Shown: piece by piece, positions 25,648 through 33,790 of the stretch
Layout: every line of letters begins with the position of its first letter
Numbering within the stretch: position 1 is the stretch's first letter
Assembly: GCF_008630535.1 (NCBI RefSeq)
Contig: NZ_VWPH01000002.1
Span: 434,001 to 498,000, forward strand
DNA: 64,000 nt
Direction of reading: 5' to 3'
From: Saccharopolyspora hirsuta
GTDB taxonomy: Bacteria > Actinomycetota > Actinomycetes > Mycobacteriales > Pseudonocardiaceae
Program-made: the position numbers and the translations under genes
The notes under the pieces: generated by a model
What the model was told of the DNA's origin: nothing
What the model saw: only the letters and a program-made list of their open reading frames with translations
Databases searched by the model: none

Positions 25648-26079
25648 GTGGACGACTTCCCGAGCGCGCTGATGGTCCTGCACCGGGAGCTGCGCGGGAT
25701 CTACGCCGCCACCGCGCGGCGGTTCGGGCTGACCGCCCAGCAGGTCGAGCTGTTGTGCCTGCTCGGCGGCCGGTCGCCGTCCCTCGGTGAGCTCGCGGCG
25801 ATGCTCGGCTGCGACAAGACCAACATCACCGGCATGGTCGACCGCCTCGAACGCCGCGAGCTGCTGTCCCGGGCGGTCGACCGCAACGATCGCCGGGTCG
25901 CGCGCCTCTCGCTCACCGCCGAGGGGAAAGTCCTGAGCGGACAGCTCCGCGCCGCGTTCGTCGAAGCGGTCGCCGAGCGCTGGGGTCCGCTCGATGCGGC
26001 CGACATCGCCGTCGTCGCCCGGCTCGCCACCTCGAAATCAGCGCTTTCGGAGCAGGGCGACGGCCGCCAGGCCCGCTAG
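25648..26079 (+). CDS. MarR-family transcriptional regulator
   Basis: The 143-residue protein has a MarR winged helix: LTAQQVELLCLLGG, LAAMLGCDKTNITGMVDRLE as the recognition helix, and the wing RAVDRNDRRVARLSLTAEG. GTG 25648 lies six bases after TAGCCT (25636-25641), so the mRNA is probably leaderless. It most likely represses the divergent SDR gene and itself. Its last 42 bases overlap the end of the convergent membrane-protein gene. Confidence 0.9.
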   Translation: MDDFPSALMVLHRELRGIYAATARRFGLTAQQVELLCLLGGRSPSLGELAAMLGCDKTNITGMVDRLERRELLSRAVDRNDRRVARLSLTAEGKVLSGQLRAAFVEAVAERWGPLDAADIAVVARLATSKSALSEQGDGRQAR

Positions 26080-26481
26080 CGCGGGGAGTGCTCCGAGTGC
26101 GCTGAAGAGCGGCGGGATGACGTTGGTGTAGGCGCCGCCGGACAGCGACAGGTTGAGCAGGGCGACCGAGGCGCCCAGGGCGAACATGATCACGCTGACC
26201 GGGCGCACCCAGCGGGCGTGCTTGCGGGCCCCGACGATCGTCCACAGCCAGCCGCCGATGCCGAGCACGCCGATGGCCGCCAGGTAGCCGACGATCGCGT
26301 TGCGGTCGGCGCTGATCAGGTCGTCGGGCCAGGTCGGGTAGGCGCTGCGGACGTGGTCGCCGAGGCTGTCCGCGGTGGCCACGTCGATCAGCGGTGCCGC
26401 TGCGGCGACGACGGTGAGCGCCAGCCCGAGGTGCAGGACGCGGATGGCGTTGTCGGGCTTGGGTGTTGCGGGAGCTGACAT
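26038..26481 (-). CDS. Four-helix membrane protein
   Basis: The 147-residue product has four predicted helices: LHLGLALTVVAAAAPLI, IVGYLAAIGVLGIGGWLW, a third at VSVIMFALGASVALLNL, and a fourth at LFSALGALPALAGLAAVALL. The loop between the first two is acidic and aromatic. ATG 26481 has GGAGAAGGA upstream. It is divergent from the TetR gene at 26572, and the two share palindromic operators, so it is the probable TetR target. The family is uncharacterised. Confidence 0.78.
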   Translation of the reverse strand: MSAPATPKPDNAIRVLHLGLALTVVAAAAPLIDVATADSLGDHVRSAYPTWPDDLISADRNAIVGYLAAIGVLGIGGWLWTIVGARKHARWVRPVSVIMFALGASVALLNLSLSGGAYTNVIPPLFSALGALPALAGLAAVALLRKR

Positions 26482-26499
26482 GGGTCCTTCTCCGTGATT

Positions 26500-26545
26500 C
26501 TTACGATGTAAGTTTTCTGCGCCTACCGTAGGCTTACGGTGTAAG
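26500..26545. promoter_or_regulatory. Two TetR-type operators
   Basis: CTTAC-GAT-GTAAG (26500-26512) and CTTAC-GGT-GTAAG (26533-26545) are perfect 5-base inverted repeats with 3-base spacers. They lie 33 bases apart between the divergent membrane-protein and TetR genes. Confidence 0.75.
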
Positions 26546-26571
26546 AAACGCAAACGCGTGGAGGAGTGGCC

Positions 26572-27225
26572 ATGCCCACCAGTCGCACCCGCGGTCAGCG
26601 CGCCGGGCTGACCCGGCAGGACGTGCTCGCAGCAGCCCTGGCGCTCGTCGACCGCGAGGGCCTGAAGGCGCTGTCGATGCGGCGGCTGGGCGCGGAGCTC
26701 GGCGTGGAGGCGATGACCCTCTACCACCACGTCTCCAACAAGGAAGCCCTGCTGGACGGACTGGTCGAGCAGCTGCTGGCCGAGGCCGTCGCGCCGCGGA
26801 GCAGCAGCGGCTCGTGGCAGGCGGACCTGCGGAACTACGCGCACGCCCTGCGGGAGGCGCTGCTGGCGCACCCGAACGCCATCCCGCTGGTGGCGTCGAG
26901 GCCCGCGGTGACCTCGCGCAACCTGGAGATCATGGAGCGCGAGCTGGGCGCGCTGCACGCCGCCGGGTTCCCGCTGGAGGTCGGGCTGGACGTGCTGTTC
27001 TCGCTGGCCGGTTTCGTCCTCGGGCAGGTGGTGACCGCGACCGGACCCGGCCAGGCCGACGCCGCCGAGCAGGTCCGCAATTTGTCCGATGTGGACCCCG
27101 CGGAGTTCCCGCTGCTGACCGCGGCGGCGGCGCGGGCCAGCGACCGCGCCGGGGCCCGGTCGCGCTTCGACTTCGCGCTCGACGCGATGATCGCCGGGTT
27201 CGAGCAGGCCCGGGTCACCGGCTGA
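26572..27225 (+). CDS. TetR-family regulator with TetR_C_1-type domain
   Basis: The 217-residue protein has an N-terminal TetR helix-turn-helix (LTRQDVLAAALALVDREG, then MRRLGAELGVEAMTLYHHV with NKEALLD) and a ligand-binding domain of TetR_C_1 type (FVLGQV, FDFALDAMIAGFE). That type includes the classical tetracycline sensors. ATG 26572 follows GAGGAG at five bases; the GTG two codons earlier is less likely. It probably represses the divergent membrane-protein gene. Its 3' end overlaps the convergent helicase gene by 11 bases. Confidence 0.9.
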   Translation: MPTSRTRGQRAGLTRQDVLAAALALVDREGLKALSMRRLGAELGVEAMTLYHHVSNKEALLDGLVEQLLAEAVAPRSSSGSWQADLRNYAHALREALLAHPNAIPLVASRPAVTSRNLEIMERELGALHAAGFPLEVGLDVLFSLAGFVLGQVVTATGPGQADAAEQVRNLSDVDPAEFPLLTAAAARASDRAGARSRFDFALDAMIAGFEQARVTG

Positions 27226-29170
27226 GCGTGGCGATCCAGAGGTGGTCGCGGGCCCGGGTCCGGGCCACCAGGCGGTGCCGGTCCGCCGCTTCGAGCTCGT
27301 CGCGGTGGCCGTGGGACTGCGGGCGCTCGTCGGGGAGGAAGACCGCGCGGAACTCCGTCCCCTTGGCCCGGTGGACCGTGCCGACGTGGATCGGACCGGA
27401 CGTGCGGCCGTTCCAGCGGTCCAGCGAGCGCACGGTGAAACCGGCTTCGCGGAGCACCCGGTCCCAGTGCTGCGCCGCGCCGTTGGTCCGGGTGAGCACC
27501 GCCGTGTCGGTGTCGTCGTCGAGCTCGCGGAGCGCCGCGATCAGCGCGGCCTCCTGGTCCTCGCCCTCCCAGCGCACCACGTGCCCGCCGCGCAGCACCG
27601 GCAGCGCCGAGCGCAGCGCGATGGTCGGACCGCCGTCGAGGTCGTCGAACCGGTTGATCGCGTCGAGCTCACCGGCGTGCTGGACGATCGCCGACCGGTT
27701 CCGGTAGTTGCGGCGCAGGACTTCACCCCTGCCCTGCAACGAGATCCCGGCCTCGGACAGCCGCCACCCGCCCGGGTACACCTGCTGCTGGCCGTCGCCG
27801 ACGAGCAGCAGCTGGTCCGGGCCGTCGCCGCTGATCGCGTGCACCAGGCGCAGCCCGATCAGCGTCAGGTCCTGGACCTCGTCGACGACCACCGCCGCGT
27901 ACTGCCGGGGCAGCGGGCGGCGGTCGAGCTCGGACAGCGCGCGCATCAGCACGTCGTTGTGGTCGAAGGCGCCGCGCTCGGACAGCTCCCGCTCGTACTC
28001 GCAGTAGAACTGCCAGACGTGAGCGCGCAGCTCCGACGGCAGCGGACGGCCGCGGCCCTTGCGCGGGACGGTCCGGTAGGTGTCCAGGGCGCTGATCCCG
28101 CGCCCCTTGATCACCCGGTCGATCTCGTCCTTCCAGTAGCTGCGGGAAGCGCGGAACGCGCGCAGCGGCGCGGTCAGCTCCGCGCGCTGCCACACCGCTT
28201 CGAAGGCCTGCTCGACCTGCTGCTCGTCCACGTCGGCGGCGCGTCCGCGCTGGTCCAGGAAGTCCCGCGCCCAGGCGTGCAGGTGGGTGAACTCGATGCG
28301 CTGGACCAGGTGCGGGGCCAGCGAGCGGAACTGCTCGGCGGCGATCAGCGGCAGGTTGCGCAGGTGCGTGGTGAACAGCAGCTTCCCCGTGGTGCGGCGG
28401 GCCAGGTAGGCCAGCCGGTGCAGGGCCAGCACGGTCTTGCCGGTGCCCGCCGGGCCGGTGATCCGGGCCGGTCCGGAGTAGCGCCGCCGCACCGCGCCGA
28501 GCTGCGCGTCGTCCAGGAAGATCCGCCAGTCGCGGAACGGCCGCTCCAGCGCCCGCTCGACCCGCTCCCGGCGCAGGTCGCGCACCTCGAACAGGCCGGA
28601 TCCGGCGGTCCTGCCCGGCCCGCGCTGCTGCGGGATGCGCTGCGGGTTCCACATGATCGGGGACAGGTCGAAGGTCCTGCTGGCCAGGTGGCGGGCGATG
28701 CCCAGCACCTCGGCCGGTTCCAGCAGCCGTTCGCCGTGCCGCAGGACGCGGTCCAGCTCGGCCTCGGTGATGGCCAGGTGCTCGCCGCTGTGCCCCTTGC
28801 GGCCGCGGTGGTCGGCCGGGTGCACCACCACCGCGCGGGCCACCGCCTCGGTCACCGCGCCCGCCTCGGTGGACGCCCCGGCCAGCAGCTCCGCGGTCCA
28901 CACGAACGCCGCCCGGGCGTCCTCCCAGTCCGGTTCGGCGTCGCGGAGCAGGACGACCAGCACGCCCTGCGGGCCGACCAGCACCGCGTCCGGGCGGTTG
29001 GCCGGGGTGTGCGGGGCGAACTGGTTGAGCAGCGGGTACCAGCCGCTGTCGTGCTCCACGGCGAACCGCTGCAGGACCCGGTGGTGCCAGCTCGGCAGCA
29101 GCCGGTCGCGCAGCTCCGCCTCGGCCTCGCGGCGCAGTCGTTCCTGGCGGTGGTGGAAAGTCCCGGTCAC
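27215..29170 (-). CDS. UvrD/Rep-type superfamily 1 DNA helicase with N-terminal nuclease-like domain
   Basis: The 651-residue protein has an N-terminal region resembling a NERD-like nuclease domain (RPDAVLVGPQGVLVVLL), then an SF1 helicase core: Walker A ITGPAGTGKTVLALH near 236-250, VVVDEVQDL as motif II, GDGQQQVYPGG as motif III, RRNYRN as motif IV, and VHRAKGTEFRAV plus ARTRARDHLW as motifs V and VI. It is shorter than UvrD or RecB and looks like a stand-alone UvrD-like ATPase. GTG 29170 has AGGAGG upstream. No repair-operon neighbours are present; its role in repair or defence is undetermined. Confidence 0.88.
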   Translation of the reverse strand: MTGTFHHRQERLRREAEAELRDRLLPSWHHRVLQRFAVEHDSGWYPLLNQFAPHTPANRPDAVLVGPQGVLVVLLRDAEPDWEDARAAFVWTAELLAGASTEAGAVTEAVARAVVVHPADHRGRKGHSGEHLAITEAELDRVLRHGERLLEPAEVLGIARHLASRTFDLSPIMWNPQRIPQQRGPGRTAGSGLFEVRDLRRERVERALERPFRDWRIFLDDAQLGAVRRRYSGPARITGPAGTGKTVLALHRLAYLARRTTGKLLFTTHLRNLPLIAAEQFRSLAPHLVQRIEFTHLHAWARDFLDQRGRAADVDEQQVEQAFEAVWQRAELTAPLRAFRASRSYWKDEIDRVIKGRGISALDTYRTVPRKGRGRPLPSELRAHVWQFYCEYERELSERGAFDHNDVLMRALSELDRRPLPRQYAAVVVDEVQDLTLIGLRLVHAISGDGPDQLLLVGDGQQQVYPGGWRLSEAGISLQGRGEVLRRNYRNRSAIVQHAGELDAINRFDDLDGGPTIALRSALPVLRGGHVVRWEGEDQEAALIAALRELDDDTDTAVLTRTNGAAQHWDRVLREAGFTVRSLDRWNGRTSGPIHVGTVHRAKGTEFRAVFLPDERPQSHGHRDELEAADRHRLVARTRARDHLWIATLSR

Positions 29171-29268
29171 GGTGCCTCCTGTCGCCGCTGGAGCGAGCTC
29201 GATATCGACAGTAATGCGTTCGATGTCGCTTTCGACCCCGCTCGCAGCGCATCACCTGGATGTCGCAG

Positions 29269-29294
29269 GCGGCGTTCTCGCGCGAAATCGCCGC
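29269..29294 (-). terminator. Imperfect hairpin between the DUF885 and helicase genes
   Basis: GCGGCG and CGCCGC flank a TCGCGCGA palindrome. It lies downstream of the reverse-strand DUF885 stop at 29334. Its core, TTCTCGCGCGAAATCGCC, also resembles the palindromic element in phnI. Confidence 0.45.
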
Positions 29295-29333
29295 TCTCCG
29301 CACCGGGGAGGTGCCGATCTCGCCGTGCTCCGG

Positions 29334-30995
29334 TCAACCGCGGGGGAGGTGGAGCTCCTCGGCGACCAGCTTGTCCAGTGTGGACACCGGGAGGGCACCG
29401 TGGCGGAGGAGCGCGTCGTGGAAGCGGCGGATGTCGAAGTCCGCGCCGAGGCGCTGCTGGGCGGTGGCCCGGACCCGGTCGATCTCCAGCTTGCCCACCA
29501 GGTACGAGAGCGCCTGCGCGGGCAGCGAGATGTAGCGGTCGATCTCGGACTCGACCTCCAGCTGCGGCAGCGTGGTGTGCTCGGCCAGGTAGTCCACCGC
29601 GCGCTGCCTGCTCCAGCCGAACTCGTGCAGGCCGGTGTCGACCACCAGCCGCGCGGCGCGCACCAGGTCCTGCGCGACCATGCCCAGCCGGGCGACGTCG
29701 TCGGAGTACAGGCCCATCTCGTCGGCCAGCCGCTCGGTGTAGAGGCCCCAGCCCTCGGTGTAGGCGGTGATCGGGATCAGCCGCCGCAGCATCGGCAGCT
29801 CGGCGCGCCGCTGGGCCAGGCTGAACTGCATGTGGTGGCCGGGCACGACCTCGTGGAACGCGATCGCCTCGGAGTTGAAGCGCGGGCGCTGCTCGGCGCG
29901 CTCGGTGTTGGCGAAGTAGACGCCCGGCCGCGAGCCGCCCAGCGCCGGGGCGGTGTAGAGGCCGATCGGCGTGCTGTCGGTGGTGGGGCCGGGCATCGCG
30001 CGCACCTCGCACGGCTGGTCGGGCAGCGTCGCGAACCACTGCGGCGCAACCGCTTCCGCGCGGGCGATCGCCTCGCGCGCGGACGCCAGCAGCTCCTCGC
30101 CGTCCCGCCAGCGCAGCGCGGGGTCGGTGCGCAGCCGGTGCAGCACCGCGTTCGGCTCGCGCTCGCCCCAGACCTTCGCGCCCAGCTCGGCGAGCTCCTC
30201 GCGCAGTGCGGCTATCCGCTCCCGGCCGATGTCGTGCAGCTCCTGCGGAGTGCGGTCGGTGCTGGTGTTGGCGCGCACGAGCCGCTGGTAGATCTCGTGG
30301 CCGCCGGGGAGCCAGCACAGCCCGGGCTGCTGGACCGGGCGCGCGTGCGGGGCGATCTCGGCGGCGAGCACCTCCCGGTACTCGCGCAGCGCCGGGTGCA
30401 CCGATTCGGCCAGCACCTGCTTGCGCTCCTGCTCCAGCGCCGGGTCGGGCAGCTCCGGGGCCAGCAGCGGGTCGGCGCCCGGTGCGGCCAGGTGGTCGTC
30501 GAGGTGGCGGATCGCGTCGTCCACCAGCACCCGCACCGGCACCAGACCGGTCGCGACGCCTTCCCGGTGCCGTTGCGCGGCGGTCGCGACGAACTCCGGG
30601 ATCCGGCGCAAGCGCGTCACGAAGTCCGCGCCCTGCCGGGCATCGGCGACCGAGACCTGCCCGAGGTGGAACAGCAGTCCCGCCACCGGCGCGAACAGGG
30701 AGCCGACGACGGTGTACTCGGGGGAGCGGGCGTCGAACCGGGCGACCACCGCCTGCGCGTGGTGCACCACGGCCGCGATGGTCAACCGCTGCTCCAGGTC
30801 GGCGTGCGAGGTGTCCACCGCCATCGCGCGCACCCGGATGTCCTCGGCTCGCTCCCGGAACGCCAGCTCGGCCGCGGCGGAGATGTCGGGCAGCTCGTCG
30901 TCACGGTCGTGGGCGCCGTAGAGCGAGGCGCTGACCGGGTTCGACTCGAACAGCACGGCCAGCAGTTCGTCGGAGAGTTCTGTGGGAGTGCTCAC
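29334..30995 (-). CDS. DUF885 family predicted zinc metallopeptidase
   Basis: The 553-residue protein matches DUF885: FNSEAIAFHEVVPGHHMQFS carries the HExxPGHH zinc motif near residue 370, followed by AYTEGWGLYTERLADE with the third ligand Glu and the typical GLY-E-L pattern. The N-terminal 300 residues are helical. Family members are predicted cytoplasmic metallopeptidases without a known substrate; no signal peptide is seen here. GTG 30995 has GGAG a few bases upstream. It is divergent from the GNAT gene at 31107. Confidence 0.88.
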   Translation of the reverse strand: MSTPTELSDELLAVLFESNPVSASLYGAHDRDDELPDISAAAELAFRERAEDIRVRAMAVDTSHADLEQRLTIAAVVHHAQAVVARFDARSPEYTVVGSLFAPVAGLLFHLGQVSVADARQGADFVTRLRRIPEFVATAAQRHREGVATGLVPVRVLVDDAIRHLDDHLAAPGADPLLAPELPDPALEQERKQVLAESVHPALREYREVLAAEIAPHARPVQQPGLCWLPGGHEIYQRLVRANTSTDRTPQELHDIGRERIAALREELAELGAKVWGEREPNAVLHRLRTDPALRWRDGEELLASAREAIARAEAVAPQWFATLPDQPCEVRAMPGPTTDSTPIGLYTAPALGGSRPGVYFANTERAEQRPRFNSEAIAFHEVVPGHHMQFSLAQRRAELPMLRRLIPITAYTEGWGLYTERLADEMGLYSDDVARLGMVAQDLVRAARLVVDTGLHEFGWSRQRAVDYLAEHTTLPQLEVESEIDRYISLPAQALSYLVGKLEIDRVRATAQQRLGADFDIRRFHDALLRHGALPVSTLDKLVAEELHLPRG

Positions 30996-31106
30996 ACCGC
31001 TCCATCCTGCCGCAGGTCGCCGACCCCGCGCCGCGCCGATTTCTCCCGGAACCGCCACCCGGACGACCCCGGGTGGCCGGGCCGGTCGGCCGGGGACAAT
31101 GGCCGC

Positions 31107-31928
31107 GTGGATCCGCTGCACGACCCGGACGACGAGGCACTGCTCGACCCGCGGCAGGCCCGCGATCTCGCCGGGCTGGTCGAGACCGCGCGGCTGGCTT
31201 CGGCCGTCGTGCGCTACGGGCTGCGCACCGAGGTCGGCGCCGCCACGGTCGTGCTCAACCAGGACAACCCGCTGCCCGCCGCCAACCACGCCTGCGCGCT
31301 GTGGGGGACGCTCGCCGAGGTCGCCGGGACCCTGCTGCAGCTGGAGCAGGTCTTCGCCGAGGCCGGGCGGTCGGAGGCGGTGGTGTTCGCCTCGCCGACC
31401 ACCGTCGCCGAGATCGAGGGCATCGCCGACGACGCCGGGTGGCGCGCGGTGGAGGAGCTCGTCGCGCTGCTGCACCGGACCCGGCAGGACGTGCGAGGCT
31501 GGGCGCGACCGGCCGAGGACCGCGACCTGCCCGGGATCGTCGACCTGATCGCCGACGACGCCGGGCTCTCCGACGAGGGCGAGCGGCGGCTGCTGCGCAA
31601 CCTGGGGCACCGGATCGACGAACCGCGCAGCGTGCTGCGCGTCGTGGACGACCAGGACGCCGACCGCATCGCGGGCTTCGCCCAGGGATTCGTCGAGCGC
31701 GGCGTCGGACTGGTCGAGCAGGTGGTCGTGCGGCCCGGTCGGCGGCGCCGGGGCATCGGCGGCGAGCTGGTCGCCGACGTGGTCGACGAGCTGCGCGAGC
31801 GCGGCGCGCTGCTGGTCGCGGCGCACAGCGAGGAGGGCGGCACGGCGGAGCGGTTCGCCGAGGCCTGCGGGTTCGAGGTGGTCTACGGCGTCACGGCCTA
31901 CGCCCGCCGCATCGACGACCTGCTCTGA
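31107..31928 (+). CDS. GNAT-domain protein with N-terminal helical extension
   Basis: The 273-residue protein ends in a GNAT acetyltransferase domain with the acetyl-CoA loop VVRPGRRRRGIGGELV near 205-220 and the GTAERFAEACGFEVV segment. The N-terminal 130 residues are helical and partly resemble a DUF1641-free regulatory region that I cannot assign. GTG 31107 has no ribosome-binding site; GACAAT (31095-31100) is six bases upstream, so it is probably leaderless. The acetyl acceptor is unknown. Confidence 0.78.
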   Translation: MDPLHDPDDEALLDPRQARDLAGLVETARLASAVVRYGLRTEVGAATVVLNQDNPLPAANHACALWGTLAEVAGTLLQLEQVFAEAGRSEAVVFASPTTVAEIEGIADDAGWRAVEELVALLHRTRQDVRGWARPAEDRDLPGIVDLIADDAGLSDEGERRLLRNLGHRIDEPRSVLRVVDDQDADRIAGFAQGFVERGVGLVEQVVVRPGRRRRGIGGELVADVVDELRERGALLVAAHSEEGGTAERFAEACGFEVVYGVTAYARRIDDLL

Positions 31929-32146
31929 GAATCCGACGTTCACCCGGAGGACGGGCAACCCCGCACGAGATCGGCACCTCGCGGACGCCGACGATTGGTG
32001 CGATCAAGACGGCCCGGCGCGTCACATCCGCGCTGCGGGCGGAATAAAGGCCGTGGCGGGCCGGTTCGGGTACCCCGGTGAGCGGATTGACCCGGGCGTG
32101 CGCCGGGGGTTTCGCTTAGTTCGGCTAAACAGAGAGAGGGGTTGCG

Positions 32147-33403
32147 GTGTCGAGCAGCTCGGCAACGGCGGAGCAGAGCACCGAGGGCACCGGCATCGGC
32201 TCCCTGCCGCGGGAGATCTGGATCCTGGTCATCGGCAGCTTCATCGTCGCGGTGGGCATGGGGATCGTGGCCCCCGCACTGCCGACCTTCGCCACCAGCT
32301 TCGACGTCGGAGTCACCGCGGCCTCCTTCGTGATCAGCGCGTTCGCCCTGATGCGGCTGGCCTTCGCGCCGGTCAGCGGTCGGCTGGTGTCGTTCTTCGG
32401 CGAGCGCTCGATCTACGTCTGGGGCATCACCATCGTCGGGCTGAGCACCGCGGCCTGCGCCTTCGCCGGTTCCTACTGGCAGCTGCTGGTCTTCCGCGCC
32501 CTCGGCGGCACCGGCTCGACCATGTTCACCGTCTCCGCGGTGGCGCTGCTGGTCCGCCTGTCGCCGCCGCACCTGCGCGGCCGCGCGTCCGGGGTGTGGG
32601 CGACGAGCTTCCTGCTGGGCAACGTCTCCGGGCCGATCATCGGCGGGCTCATGGTCGGCTACTCGCTGCGGCTGCCGTTCGTCACCTACGGCATCGCGCT
32701 GTTCGCCGCCGCCTTCATCGGCTGGCTGATGCTGCGCAGGTCGACGCTCGCCGCGCCGCAGACCGACACCGACGCCGCCCAGGTGATGACGGTGCGCCAA
32801 GCGCTCCGCCACCGCACCTACCGGGCCGCGCTGCTGTCCAACTTCAGCAACGGCTGGGCCGTCTTCGGCGTCCGGATCGCGCTGGTCCCGCTGTTCGTGG
32901 TCGAGGTCCTGCGCTCCAGCCAGTCGATGGCGGGCGTGGCGCTGTCGGTGTTCGCGGTCGGCAACGCCGCCGTGCTGCTGGTGTCCGGCCGGATCGCCGA
33001 CCAGCGCGGCCGCAAGCCGCTGGTGCTCGTCGGGCTGGCGGTCTCCGGCGCGGCCACCGCGTCCCTGGGCTTCACCGGCTCCGTCCCGTGGTTCCTGGCC
33101 GCCTCGCTGATCGCGGGCATGGGCGCGGGCATCCTCAACCCCGCCCAGAACGCCGCGGTCGCCGACATCATCGGCGCCAAGGGCAAGGGCGGCCCGGTGC
33201 TGGCGTCGTTCCAGATGTCGGCCGACTTCGGCGCGATCCTCGGCCCGCTGATCGCCGGGGTGCTCGCCGACGCGATCTCCTACCAGGCCGCGTTCGCCGT
33301 CACCGGGTTCACCGCGGTGCTCGGCCTGCTGGCCTGGGCAGGTGCCCCGGAGACCCGCCCGGCGGTCGAGCCCGCCGCGCAACCGGTCGGGGAAGCCGCC
33401 TGA
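32147..33403 (+). CDS. MFS transporter
   Basis: The 418-residue protein has about twelve membrane helices and the major-facilitator signature between helices 2 and 3 (GRLVSFFGERSIYVWG). The first helix reads WILVIGSFIVAVGMGIVAPA, and LRGRASGVWATSFLLGNVSG resembles the antiporter motif of drug-efflux MFS proteins. GTG 32147 follows GAGAGAGG. The upstream region has TTAGTTCGGCTAA at 32115-32127, a small palindrome that may be a promoter or operator. The C-terminal tail is Pro/Ala-rich. The substrate is unknown; the closest type is a sugar or drug exporter. Confidence 0.88.
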   Translation: MSSSSATAEQSTEGTGIGSLPREIWILVIGSFIVAVGMGIVAPALPTFATSFDVGVTAASFVISAFALMRLAFAPVSGRLVSFFGERSIYVWGITIVGLSTAACAFAGSYWQLLVFRALGGTGSTMFTVSAVALLVRLSPPHLRGRASGVWATSFLLGNVSGPIIGGLMVGYSLRLPFVTYGIALFAAAFIGWLMLRRSTLAAPQTDTDAAQVMTVRQALRHRTYRAALLSNFSNGWAVFGVRIALVPLFVVEVLRSSQSMAGVALSVFAVGNAAVLLVSGRIADQRGRKPLVLVGLAVSGAATASLGFTGSVPWFLAASLIAGMGAGILNPAQNAAVADIIGAKGKGGPVLASFQMSADFGAILGPLIAGVLADAISYQAAFAVTGFTAVLGLLAWAGAPETRPAVEPAAQPVGEAA

Positions 33404-33550
33404 CGCCCGAGTCGCCGCCCGGCGCGACCGGCCGCAGTCTGGACACCCGAACGAGCAGGTGTCCGGCCCCCGGCCGCCGGGTACTCCGGCGTTGACGTCG
33501 TGACCCCCACGACGTGCCGGTTCGCCTGCCTGCCGAAGCGGGAGGACGAC

Positions 33551-33790
33551 ATGAGCACGACGACCGGAATCCCCGGCCACGAGCTGACCGAAGACCTGCT
33601 GCTGCGGGAGCTGCGCCACCTGCACCGGACCCGCCACGAGACCTTCCTGCACGGCTCGCCCGACGCGCTGCGGGAGCACACGGCGCGCACCTTCGAACTC
33701 GAGCAGGAGTACCTGCGGCGGCACCCGGAGCGCGAGGTCGACCCGCGGCGCACCCGGTCCGGAGCGAGGGGGGAACCGCAGCATGCCTGA
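33551..33790 (+). CDS. DUF6158 family small protein
   Basis: The 79-residue helical protein carries GHELTEDLLLRELRHLHRTR followed by HETFLHGSPDALREHT and LEQEYLRRHPE, the pattern of the DUF6158 family of small actinobacterial proteins. ATG 33551 has GGAGG ten bases upstream. Its stop overlaps the start of the next gene by eight bases, so it is coupled to the NDH-2-like oxidoreductase. The function is unknown. Confidence 0.8.
   Translation: MSTTTGIPGHELTEDLLLRELRHLHRTRHETFLHGSPDALREHTARTFELEQEYLRRHPEREVDPRRTRSGARGEPQHA

Noticed and set aside
27242-29770. An 842-residue forward frame opposite the helicase and DUF885 genes
   Set aside because: The helicase has a full set of SF1 motifs and a strong ribosome-binding site. 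The forward frame has no domain and runs across two real genes and their gap.
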